Part shown: positions 26,631 through 34,854 of the stretch, piece after piece
Layout: each line of letters starts with the position of its first letter
Numbering within the stretch: the first letter of the stretch is position 1
Source: Candidatus Nanoarchaeia archaeon
Lineage (GTDB): Archaea > Nanobdellota > Nanobdellia > Woesearchaeales > SKIA01
Reading direction: 5' to 3'
DNA length: 64,000 nt
Assembly: GCA_028279685.1 (NCBI GenBank)
Contig: JANQNG010000031.1
Coordinates: 124,001 to 188,000 of the forward strand
Position numbers and translations under genes: made by a program
Notes under the pieces: model-generated
Seen by the model: the letters and a program-made list of their open reading frames with translations, nothing else
Databases searched by the model: none
Told to the model about the DNA's origin: nothing

Positions 26631-27483
26631 AATATCTTCTCATAAACCATTGAAGGAATATAGTTTCATCCTTTTTCATCTGAGACCTTTCTAAAGCATT
26701 ATAATAACCAGTCCTATTACTATATAAGATATTGAGCATAGGATATCTATTCCTGTGCAATACAAAATTCATCAATAATCTGCTTATTCTTCCATTTCCA
26801 TCTGAAAATGGATGAATCGTAACAAATTTTAAATGAACTAAAGCAGCTAATTCAACCGGATTGATTTTAGCCTTCTTATACCATTTCATAAAATCCTTCA
26901 GAAGAGATTCTACTAAATATGAGGGAGGAGGTACAAAATTCGACCCTGCGATTGCTACATTATGCTTTCTAAATCTTCCTGCAATATCCTTTTTTGTTTC
27001 AGAAAATAACTCTTTATGCCATTTTAGAACAGTTCTTAGATTAATATCTTCTTTGAATCTTAGTATTTTATGAAATAGTCTATTATGCGCTTCAGCCTCT
27101 TTAACATCCCTTATGGGCTTAATTCTAGGAGTAATTCCCTCCTCTAAAAGATTTGCCGTTTCTCTTAAAGTTAACGTAGATCCTTCTATTCTCTGAGTAT
27201 CATATGTAAATCTTATTGCAAAATTCTCATAGTTTTTAATTTGAGCAGATTTAGGAGTGTTTTTTCTCTCTACTAAATAATTTTTCTTTATGTTTTTTAA
27301 CGATGCTCTCCACTTTTCTCTAAGTATCTCAAGCATAAACTCTTTTTTTAGAGAACCAATATCTTTCGGTTTTTCTTTTCCCAAATATTTGTCTTTTTTC
27401 CATACTTTAGGCCCTTCTCTAACAGAATGCTCCAAATAATAATACTTTTTTCCTTTTATTATTCTCCTAACTAGTTCAACCAT
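26599..27483 (-). CDS. Fic-domain protein, second copy
   Basis: 294 residues. The active motif is HPFSDGNGRISR, with the catalytic His present but Thr-Gly replaced by Ile-Ser at the end. The inhibitory helix TQRIEGSTLT is upstream. The N-terminal VELVRRIIKGKKYYYLEHSV domain is related to that of the first Fic protein (19233), so the two are paralogues. A 13-bp inverted repeat starts 8 bp upstream of the start codon and encloses the TATA box. It is convergent with, and overlaps, one of the unknown paralogous genes. Confidence 0.88.
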   Translation of the reverse strand: MVELVRRIIKGKKYYYLEHSVREGPKVWKKDKYLGKEKPKDIGSLKKEFMLEILREKWRASLKNIKKNYLVERKNTPKSAQIKNYENFAIRFTYDTQRIEGSTLTLRETANLLEEGITPRIKPIRDVKEAEAHNRLFHKILRFKEDINLRTVLKWHKELFSETKKDIAGRFRKHNVAIAGSNFVPPPSYLVESLLKDFMKWYKKAKINPVELAALVHLKFVTIHPFSDGNGRISRLLMNFVLHRNRYPMLNILYSNRTGYYNALERSQMKKDETIFLQWFMRRYFKEVQRFFDS

Positions 27484-27490
27484 ACAAATA

Positions 27491-27546
27491 AGTTACCACT
27501 ACAAATTTATAAATTTTTCGTTTTTTTCAAAAATGTAGTGGTAACT
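27491..27546. promoter_or_regulatory. 13-bp inverted repeat around the Fic promoter
   Basis: Arms AGTTACCACTACA (27491-27503) and TGTAGTGGTAACT (27534-27546) are perfect complements, 30 nt apart. A TTTATAAATTT TATA box lies between them. The layout suggests a repressor clamping the Fic promoter from both sides, or a long hairpin if transcribed from the right. GTTACCAC resembles the GTTACTAC words near the 846 gene. Confidence 0.6.
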
Positions 27547-27595
27547 GAGAGCCTAATACCAATAACTTTAAAATGTTCAGAATAACAGCTAACAT

Positions 27596-28180
27596 ATGAC
27601 GCACTATTATGATGAAAAACAAGGACATTTCAAAGAAACCATGATTAAGATAGAAGTACAAGGAGTACTCAAAGAATTCCATTCTGGTTCTGGTGTGTTT
27701 AGTAAAGATCATTTGGATAATGGTTCTGCGTTATTGATCAATGCAGCGCAAATAAAAGAGAATCAAGAGGTGCTCGACCTTGGTTGTGGTATTGGCGTAG
27801 TTGGCATATGTCTCAAAATGCTTAATCCCACTATTCATCTCACTCTTTCCGATGTTAATGAAACTGCTGTTGCTCTGGCAGCAAAGAACTGTCATCTTCA
27901 TAATATTAAAGGAACAGAAATAAAATCAAATTTATTTGAGAATATTAAGAAAGAATTCGACACCATCGTAACGAATCCCCCGTATGTTGCAGGAAGAAAA
28001 GTCTGCTATCAGTTCATCGAAGAATCGTATAAGCATCTGAAGAAAGGAGGAACATTGCAGTTGGTTGCGAGACATCAGAAAGGAGGTAAGATGCTGGAAA
28101 AACATATGGAAGATGTCTTCGGCAACGTTGAAACACTAAAGAAAGGTTCTGGATTCAGGGTTTATATGAGTAAAAGGTGA
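27596..28180 (+). CDS. RsmC-like class I methyltransferase
   Basis: 194 residues. SAM-binding motif I is VLDLGCGIGVVGICL, the acidic motif II is LSDVNETAV, and motif IV is TNPPYVAG, the NPPY signature of methylation on base nitrogen. Family COG2813 (RsmC, 16S rRNA G1207) in its short archaeal form, which lacks the N-terminal duplicated domain. Likely rRNA or tRNA guanine N2 methylation. Divergent from the Fic gene. A TTTAAAATG box (27568-27576) supports a leaderless start. Confidence 0.85.
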   Translation: MTHYYDEKQGHFKETMIKIEVQGVLKEFHSGSGVFSKDHLDNGSALLINAAQIKENQEVLDLGCGIGVVGICLKMLNPTIHLTLSDVNETAVALAAKNCHLHNIKGTEIKSNLFENIKKEFDTIVTNPPYVAGRKVCYQFIEESYKHLKKGGTLQLVARHQKGGKMLEKHMEDVFGNVETLKKGSGFRVYMSKR

Positions 28181-28234
28181 TTTTACCTAATTACAAATAG
28201 AAAATCTTAAATAGTGTATATTGTTCGAAGCAAA

Positions 28235-28972
28235 ATGAGCAGGGATAACTTTAGATTGAGCAGAAAACTTTTTCTTTTCATGAAATATTACCTTACTCAT
28301 CTTCAACAGATACGCGATCAAAACAGCAACGACCTTATAGAAGAAATACGAAAACTCAGAATTAAGGAAACAGAACAAAATTTCAAAATTGAGCAAAAAT
28401 ATATGCATGCGCCAATAACTGTTGGAACTTTATATGTTGATGCTTTCTCTTCCAGCAAAGAGCATGCATGGGATGGAAGAATAGGTATCAGCATTCTTCA
28501 CTCTTTGGATCCTAAAGAAAAACCTATTGAAGATAAAGAAATCATATTGCAAAATCTTGACCGTGTCTGTCTTTCTACGTGGAATCCTGACACCTTCGAA
28601 GGATATCATAATCTTGAATTGCTTTTTGAGCCTGAAATAAATCTTAATGAAATAATAAACTTCAAACATCATAAATATCCTAGTGGTATGCGTCTTGCAC
28701 AGATGAGCCTTTATGGAACCATCATCGCTCATGAGAAAGGCCCTTACTTTTTTTGCCCGGCAAATACAGAAACAAGTATGAAACTCAACAGAGGCACAGA
28801 TGTTATTAATACTCCTCTCTACAGTGTTCGAATGATTTGGGAGGATGGTATTAGAATCCAAAAATCAGAAATAGAACATAGAAACAAAGATCCAGAAAAA
28901 ATTTCCCTAGGACGAATAGACTACCTCCTCAAACACCTTGAGATCGAAATGAAAGGTGATGTCACTTATTAA
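28235..28972 (+). CDS. Hypothetical protein, 245 aa, paralogue of 25824-26630
   Basis: Start set at ATG 28235 because CTTAAATAG (28206-28214) is a well-placed TATA box; a GTG 21 nt upstream lies inside it. Shared blocks with 25824: APITVGTLYVDAF, EHAWDGRIGISILHSLDP, NLELLFEPEINLNE, KLNRGTDVINTPLYSVRM, LGRIDYLLKHLEIEMKGDV. Unknown function, no known motif. The 3' end overlaps the convergent Lrp gene by 11 bp. Confidence 0.6.
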   Translation: MSRDNFRLSRKLFLFMKYYLTHLQQIRDQNSNDLIEEIRKLRIKETEQNFKIEQKYMHAPITVGTLYVDAFSSSKEHAWDGRIGISILHSLDPKEKPIEDKEIILQNLDRVCLSTWNPDTFEGYHNLELLFEPEINLNEIINFKHHKYPSGMRLAQMSLYGTIIAHEKGPYFFCPANTETSMKLNRGTDVINTPLYSVRMIWEDGIRIQKSEIEHRNKDPEKISLGRIDYLLKHLEIEMKGDVTY

Positions 28973-29948
28973 AATATTCTTCTTCATCTACTTTGAAATA
29001 ATGCATTTGATGTTCTTTTGTTATAGAAAGCGTTGCATAATCTGTAATATAGTCTGAAAATTCATTTCTTATCTTTCTAAGCAGCTCATCAAATATCCTC
29101 TGTGTTGGAGGCTCTAATTCAACAATAAGATCAAACCTCCCAATCGTATCGAAAACAAACGTTACATATTTCAGCTCTTTGCAGAAATGGATAAATTTCC
29201 TTTTCAGAGATTCATCAAGACTTCGAAAACTGAAAAGCATTTGAGAAAGAAGAAATCCATATTTTTCCTTGTTCAATAAAGGTCTGCATGTTTGTATTAC
29301 TCCATCTTTCCTGAGTTTTCTTAGACGGTATTTCACCACATCTACAGTAGATCTTATTTTCTCTGCAATTTCAGTAACTGGCATTCTTCCTTTATCCATG
29401 ATGATCCTCAGAATACGAAAATCTATTCTATCTATTTCCACATACTCCTCACGAATACTTCCAAAATCCAATTCTCCTATTTCTTTATTTGGAAGCAAGA
29501 ATGCTCTTGTAAAATGAGGTAATCTAATAGTCATCTGTACATTTCTTTCTGCAATAAATTCACCATATTTTTCAGTTATTTTTGATAAGATCTCTGAGAA
29601 ATGAATATTGCTCTTTGCAATAGTTGAAAATATCAAATCAAATTCACCTGTACAGCTTGCAAGCCATAAAATATTATCAAGGCTTTTCAAATAATCAATA
29701 AGCTCTTTCTCTTTTTCTTCAGAAAGTTTCTGAAATCTAAACTGTGTTTCATAATGATAGAATCCAATTTTAGCAATATCAACAACAGTAACGAAATACT
29801 GGATGATTTTATTATCAATTAAACGCTGCATACGATAACGTACTACTTCTTGGCTCGTACCTATCTCTTTTGCTAATTGCGCATAGGAACGCCTCGCATC
29901 TACATCAAGTGCATAAATCAATTTCCTGTCAAGCAAATCTAATTCCAC
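28962..29948 (-). CDS. Double-domain Lrp/AsnC-type regulator
   Basis: About 328 residues. No ATG fits; the frame opens with TTG 29951 then GTG 29948, and a TTTAAATAAT box near 29971-29981 favours a leaderless GTG start. Helix-turn-helix units are DRKLIYALDVDARRSYAQLA and, near residue 180, DFRILRIIMDKGRMPVTEIA. Divergent from the binding lipoprotein at 30068, the same arrangement as 675/846. Confidence 0.86.
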   Translation of the reverse strand: MELDLLDRKLIYALDVDARRSYAQLAKEIGTSQEVVRYRMQRLIDNKIIQYFVTVVDIAKIGFYHYETQFRFQKLSEEKEKELIDYLKSLDNILWLASCTGEFDLIFSTIAKSNIHFSEILSKITEKYGEFIAERNVQMTIRLPHFTRAFLLPNKEIGELDFGSIREEYVEIDRIDFRILRIIMDKGRMPVTEIAEKIRSTVDVVKYRLRKLRKDGVIQTCRPLLNKEKYGFLLSQMLFSFRSLDESLKRKFIHFCKELKYVTFVFDTIGRFDLIVELEPPTQRIFDELLRKIRNEFSDYITDYATLSITKEHQMHYFKVDEEEYFNK

Positions 29949-30021
29949 CAAAAACCAGAAAAGTGGAATTATTATTTAAATTTTACCTTTTTCAGTAAAA
30001 AAATGATGATAAATTTAATAT

Positions 30022-30042
30022 AATGTGGTTTGTCACCACATT
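30022..30042. promoter_or_regulatory. Inverted repeat, probable operator of the 29948/30068 pair
   Basis: Arms AATGTGGT (30022-30029) and ACCACATT (30035-30042) are perfect, 5-nt spacer. It follows directly on TTTAATATAA (30013-30022), the TATA box for the binding protein, and covers the expected transcription start. Same placement as the 756-775 element, but a different sequence. Confidence 0.55.
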
Positions 30043-30067
30043 GTAACAACTAATTCGGAGGGATATT

Positions 30068-31183
30068 ATGAAACATATCATCATATTAACACTATTGGTT
30101 TTAAGTATAACTGCCTGTACAACAGAGAATGTTGTACAAGAACAGGAAGAATATATCACAATAGGATTTATTGGACCATTGACAGGAGAGATTGCAAACT
30201 GGGGAATTTCTTCACAAAGAGGAATTGAAATTGCAGTAAATGAAATTCAGGAAATAGATGGTAAAAAAATAAAAATTATTTACGAGGACGATATGTGCGA
30301 AGCAAAAAATACCATTACTTCATTAAACAAATTAACCAACATAGATAATGTAGATATTATCATAGGTCCGATCTGTTCAGGAGCGACATTAGCAGCAGCA
30401 CCTGTTGCAGAACAAAACAAGAAATTACTTTTCTCGCCAGTTGCTACAACACCTGCAATAACAGATGCGGGAGATTACATTTTCAGAAATTCAATATCTG
30501 ATGCTTTTCAAGGAATTTTTATTGCAGATTATACAATTGAAAAAATAGATGCGAAAAAAGTTGGTGTGTTATACGCAAGCAATGATTTTGGGCAGGCAAT
30601 TTATGAAACCTTCAGTCAAGAATTCAAGAAGAAAGGAGGATATATCATTCAAGCAGATATGTACGATTTTCCTAATGAAAAAGATTTTAGAACAGATCTC
30701 ATTAAAATGAGAGATGCTAATATTGAAGCACTTGTTCTTTTCAATTATGGTGATGAAGGAGGATTAATCGCGAAACAAGCAAGAGAGCTTGGATTGGATG
30801 TTCAGATTGTTGGATGTGATATGTTAGGATCTGATGATATTGTTGAAATTGCTGGAGGTGCTATTGAAGGCGCTATATTTTCCTGGCCAGCATTAGATGA
30901 AGAAGATCCAAAAGTGAAAGCATTCATGCTGATATTTGAAAACATTTATGGTGAAAAGCCAGCAGTACCTACCGCTGCAGCTAACTCTTACGATGTTGTG
31001 TACATTTTGAAAGAAGCTTTTGAGACCGCAGGCACTGACGTAGATGCAGTAAAGGATTACCTTTACACCATTCAGAACTATGAAGGTGTAGGCGGTCTTA
31101 CAAGCTTCGACCACAACGGAGATGTAAGCAAGCCGTTAAGCATGAACAAGATTAAAGACGGGCAATTTTTGCCTGTTGATTAA
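30068..31183 (+). CDS. Branched-chain amino-acid binding lipoprotein
   Basis: 371 residues, a single Peripla_BP_6 domain of normal length. Signal peptide with lipobox ITAC at residues 14-17, then IGFIGPLTGEIANWGISSQR. The sequence resembles each half of the fused protein at 846 (for example ITDAGDYIFRNSISDAFQGI). No permease genes are adjacent, so it probably shares livHMGF at 4.7-8 kb. GGAGGG (30057-30062) is the ribosome binding site. A T-rich run follows the stop (31185-31197). Confidence 0.93.
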   Translation: MKHIIILTLLVLSITACTTENVVQEQEEYITIGFIGPLTGEIANWGISSQRGIEIAVNEIQEIDGKKIKIIYEDDMCEAKNTITSLNKLTNIDNVDIIIGPICSGATLAAAPVAEQNKKLLFSPVATTPAITDAGDYIFRNSISDAFQGIFIADYTIEKIDAKKVGVLYASNDFGQAIYETFSQEFKKKGGYIIQADMYDFPNEKDFRTDLIKMRDANIEALVLFNYGDEGGLIAKQARELGLDVQIVGCDMLGSDDIVEIAGGAIEGAIFSWPALDEEDPKVKAFMLIFENIYGEKPAVPTAAANSYDVVYILKEAFETAGTDVDAVKDYLYTIQNYEGVGGLTSFDHNGDVSKPLSMNKIKDGQFLPVD

Positions 31184-31302
31184 TTTTTTCTTTTTGTAGT
31201 TAACATAAAAGTTCATAACAAAAACTACATCACATGCAACCTGCCTTAATCATCTCTTTGAGAATAAGCTTGATTAAAAACTGTAAGAAAAAATACATTT
31301 TT

Positions 31303-31629
31303 CTATGCTAATAATAATGCTATATCTACTGCTATGAGTTCTATGAATAAATTCAATAATGGTATCAAGGAGATTATTATTGCAGCCCAATATCTTTTTT
31401 TCCAGATAAAGAACCATGATAAACTAATTGATATTATTAGTATAAAAGGATAGGACATCAAACTATAATAAAGAACCTGTCTTACTGCTTCATTCTGATT
31501 CGCAAATTCTAATGTATTAGTCAATAAAAAAGACATTATTAGTATACTTGGAAATAGGAAAATCCCCCATATTACTGAGAATAGTATTACAATTTTCTTC
31601 ATTATTTTGTGAAATTTCTCCGGGTTCAT
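31303..31629 (-). CDS. Small membrane protein of the P-type ATPase operon
   Basis: 108 residues, three hydrophobic helices (KIVILFSVIWGIFLFPSILI, YSLMSYPFILIISISLSWFF, AAIIISLIPLLNLFIELIAV). It begins 3 nt after the ATPase stop, so it belongs to that transcript. Could be an accessory subunit; no family recognised. Confidence 0.6.
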   Translation of the reverse strand: MNPEKFHKIMKKIVILFSVIWGIFLFPSILIMSFLLTNTLEFANQNEAVRQVLYYSLMSYPFILIISISLSWFFIWKKRYWAAIIISLIPLLNLFIELIAVDIALLLA

Positions 31630-31632
31630 TTT

Positions 31633-34359
31633 CTATTCAACATTTATTTCTAATCCTTTTAATTTTTTTTGTTCTTTGAATTCGCTCTTAATCAATGCTT
31701 TTATTGTTTCTGCAACAACTATGACCAAGCTACTTACAGCAATTACAGTCAACCATTCTTTCAAGTTCAATGCAGTGGTTTGGAATATGCTTTGCCCGAG
31801 TCCAGTATAGATTGCTAGGACTGTGAGGATCAAGGAGGTTAATACTGCAATAAAAATGTATTTGTTTCCAAAGAACCTTTTATTGAATATTGTTGTGTGC
31901 AGCGATCTGGCGTTGAATGAGTGCATCAGTTCAAACATTATTAGTGTCGCAAAGGCAACTGTTCTTGCTTTCTCTATTCCGCCACCTGTTATGTTTAACT
32001 CCCATAAGAACAATGCCAGAGTTCCAAACAAGAGCAATGGCACCAATACAAATATCTTCAAAAGGATATAATGTGATAACAACTTCTCATCTGGGTTCCT
32101 GGGCCTTTGTTTCATCACCTTTAGATGAGTCTTCTCTATGCTTAGAGCTAAAGCAGGGAAGGTACTTGTTATTAAGTTAATAAATAGTATCATAAGAGCA
32201 GTCAGAGGAGTCAACAGGCCAATCACTACCGTCAATAGTATCAACAACACTTCTGTTGCATTTCCGGTTAGAAGGTAATATATGAAACGTCTTATATTGC
32301 TATATATCGTTCTCCCTTCTTTTATGGCCCTTACTATTGTAGAAAAATGATCATCGGTAAGTATCATATTAGATGCTTCTCTAGCCACATCTGTGCCTGT
32401 TTTTCCCATACTGACACCAATATCTGCTTTTTTCAATGAAGGCGCATCATTGACTCCATCGCCAGTCATGGCCACAATCTCCCCTTTTCTTTGTAATGAA
32501 CTTACAATCCTGAATTTATGATCTGGTGTTGTTCTGGAAAAGATAGTGACTTTATGTATTAGCTTATCAAGTTCTTCATCAGATAGTTTGTCAAGTTCAT
32601 GACCTTCAATAACCATATCTTTCTCTGATGTTATTATTCCTAATTTTTTTCCTACGCTTTCAGCAGTCTTCTTATTATCTCCAGTTATCATTATTACCTT
32701 GACATTTGCACTCTGACATTCTTCTATTGCCTTATATGCTTCTTCTCTTATAGGATCATCTATTCCGACCAATCCTTCAAAAACAAATCCTTTCTCAGTA
32801 CTATCTTGTTTTTTATTGAAGTCTTTTGTTGCAAATGCTAGAACTCTAAAAGTCAGATAGCTATATTTGTATGCTTGATTCTTAATATTTCCTTTATCTT
32901 TATCTGTTAATTTTTTTATTCCTTTAGAAGTCCTTATGTAATCGCATTTGTTTATTACTTTTCCCAAAGCACCTTTCAAATATGCTGTTTTTTTCCCTTT
33001 ATACTCATTTATACTTATCATAAATTTCTCAAAAGGGTCAAATGGCACTTCCTCAACTTGTTTGTTTTCTTTTCTTATCAGATGATCATTATAATCTGCG
33101 CTTTTTGCCAGAGAAAGAATTGATCCCTCAGTAGGTTCTCCTGAAAGCTTCCAATCACTACCTTCAAGATTCAAGTTCGCATTATTGCATAAAATGCAAT
33201 TTTCGAAGAACTTAGAATATTTTTTGAAATAATCTATTTGTATCTCTTTTTCATTGATGAAGAATTTGTTTTCTGGACTATAGCCATGTCCTTTGACTTT
33301 CACCTCAGTTCCATCTGCAAAAAATATCCTTTCAACTCTCATCTTATTTTCAGTTAGAGTTCCTGTTTTGTCTGTACAGATAACTGTCGTTGTACCTAAG
33401 GTTTCAACAGCACTTAAATCTTTGACTATTGCATTCTTTCTAGCCATTCTTTTGACTCCATTAGATAGCCCCATTGTCAAAGCTAATGGAAAACTCTCTG
33501 GAATTCCTGATACTGCCATAGCACTCACAAGCATCAAAGATGCAAATATTCCAAAATCTTTCCCCATAAGTACTAAGAATAAAATGGCGCAGGCAAATAA
33601 TACGAATACACCAATATTTTTACTCATTCCATCAATCTGTTTTTGTAATGGACTCTTCTGAAACCCTATCTTTTTCAATGTCAAGGATATTTTTCCGATC
33701 TCTGATTTTAGTCCTGTCGCAACCACTACACCAAGTCCATTCCCATTTGTTATGCTTGTTCCTGCAAAAAGCATATCTTCTTGGTCGCTTACAAGCACAT
33801 CTTCTTCTTTGATCTCAGCAACACGTTTGTATTTTTGGACAGATTCTCCTGTCAATATGGATTCATCAGCAGATATTCCTTTTGATTCTAATAGCCTTAA
33901 ATCTGCGGGAACAATCATTCCTCTTTTTAGAAAAATGATATCTCCAATCACAAGTTCTTCTTTATCAATCTGGATTTTTTTACCATCACGTAAGACTTCA
34001 ATATGTTTAACTGCCAGTTTTGAGAGGGCTTTTAATGACTTTCCAGCATGGTATTCTTGTAAAAAACCAAAAATTCCTGTGAATAATATTATAACCAATA
34101 TAACTATGAATTCAATTATATGATCTGAAAAGAAAGATATTAATGCACTCACTAAGAGAATGTATATCAGTATTGAATTGAAGTTTCTGAATAAAAGCTT
34201 AAGAACTTTATTCTTTTCATCTTGAGCAAGAGAATTTGGCCCATTTAGTTTCAGTCTTTTTTCTGCTTCATGGGAACTTAAACCCTTTGAGGTTGAATCT
34301 AGTTCTAATAATGTTTCACTTGTTGTCTTTGAATACCATTTGATATTTGAATCTTCCAT
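31633..34359 (-). CDS. P2-type cation-transporting ATPase
   Basis: 908 residues. N-terminal cation-ATPase domain (LSSHEAEKRLKLNGPNSLAQ), actuator loop SILTGES, phosphorylation motif ICTDKTGTLTEN near residue 330, hinge TGDGVNDAPSLKKADIGVSM near 630, and a C-terminal six-helix block. Overall Ca2+/Mn2+-pump-like (PacL group). The helix 4 ion-site motif is SGIPESFPLAL, where calcium pumps have PEGLP, so the ion cannot be assigned; Na+, K+ or Mn2+ remain possible. The gene lies between a winged-helix regulator and a small membrane protein in one operon. Confidence 0.92.
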   Translation of the reverse strand: MEDSNIKWYSKTTSETLLELDSTSKGLSSHEAEKRLKLNGPNSLAQDEKNKVLKLLFRNFNSILIYILLVSALISFFSDHIIEFIVILVIILFTGIFGFLQEYHAGKSLKALSKLAVKHIEVLRDGKKIQIDKEELVIGDIIFLKRGMIVPADLRLLESKGISADESILTGESVQKYKRVAEIKEEDVLVSDQEDMLFAGTSITNGNGLGVVVATGLKSEIGKISLTLKKIGFQKSPLQKQIDGMSKNIGVFVLFACAILFLVLMGKDFGIFASLMLVSAMAVSGIPESFPLALTMGLSNGVKRMARKNAIVKDLSAVETLGTTTVICTDKTGTLTENKMRVERIFFADGTEVKVKGHGYSPENKFFINEKEIQIDYFKKYSKFFENCILCNNANLNLEGSDWKLSGEPTEGSILSLAKSADYNDHLIRKENKQVEEVPFDPFEKFMISINEYKGKKTAYLKGALGKVINKCDYIRTSKGIKKLTDKDKGNIKNQAYKYSYLTFRVLAFATKDFNKKQDSTEKGFVFEGLVGIDDPIREEAYKAIEECQSANVKVIMITGDNKKTAESVGKKLGIITSEKDMVIEGHELDKLSDEELDKLIHKVTIFSRTTPDHKFRIVSSLQRKGEIVAMTGDGVNDAPSLKKADIGVSMGKTGTDVAREASNMILTDDHFSTIVRAIKEGRTIYSNIRRFIYYLLTGNATEVLLILLTVVIGLLTPLTALMILFINLITSTFPALALSIEKTHLKVMKQRPRNPDEKLLSHYILLKIFVLVPLLLFGTLALFLWELNITGGGIEKARTVAFATLIMFELMHSFNARSLHTTIFNKRFFGNKYIFIAVLTSLILTVLAIYTGLGQSIFQTTALNLKEWLTVIAVSSLVIVVAETIKALIKSEFKEQKKLKGLEINVE

Positions 34360-34370
34360 CTTAAGCGTTT

Positions 34371-34640
34371 CTATAGTTTTTTTATAATCAAATCATATAC
34401 TTTGAGCAAATCTTTCATCTCTTTTACTTTTAAAGAATAGCATCTCTCTTTTCCCATATCATGAAACTCAAGTATTCCTAGATCGTAAAGCAGTTTTAGA
34501 TGTTTTGAAGCAGAAGATTCAGATATATCAAGCTCATCCGCTATCAAATGGACAGGGCGATCTGGTTTTTTAGAAAGGATGTGCAATATATCCCTTCTGA
34601 CTTTCGATCTTATTGCTCTAGCTAGTTTTTCATCAGGCAT
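34371..34640 (-). CDS. ArsR-type winged-helix repressor
   Basis: 89 residues from ATG 34640, which has AATATATAAATAT (34661-34673) as TATA box, so the mRNA is leaderless; a longer in-frame reading would cross that box. Winged helix: RSKVRRDILHILSKKPDRPV, recognition helix SESSASKHLKLL, then a wing ILEFHDMGKERCYSL. No cysteine-pair metal site typical of ArsR/SmtB is seen except one Cys in the wing. It heads the ATPase operon with an 11-nt gap and probably controls it. Confidence 0.8.
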   Translation of the reverse strand: MPDEKLARAIRSKVRRDILHILSKKPDRPVHLIADELDISESSASKHLKLLYDLGILEFHDMGKERCYSLKVKEMKDLLKVYDLIIKKL

Positions 34641-34743
34641 AGGCTTATCTCGAAATCCCAATATATAAATATTTCTATGTTGCCCAACTTGGAAACATAT
34701 GGTCAAAAATTGGTTTAGTAGATAACCACATAAAATTTTTTAA

Positions 34744-34854
34744 TCTAATCAGCATTTAGGAATTGCACCAAAAGGATTCTATCGTGTTAATCCCAAATCA
34801 CAAGAAAGTCGTGATTTCTACAAAACTTGGACAAAGCACAAAATGATGAATTGT
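34744..34854 (+). pseudogene. Possible gene remnant between gyrA and the ATPase operon
   Basis: An open plus-strand stretch reads HLGIAPKGFYRVNPKSQ then ESRDFYKTWTKHKMMN, protein-like in composition, but has no start codon and a stop directly upstream. It may be the C-terminal remnant of a lost gene. The frame stays open into antisense gyrA. Weak evidence. Confidence 0.2.
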
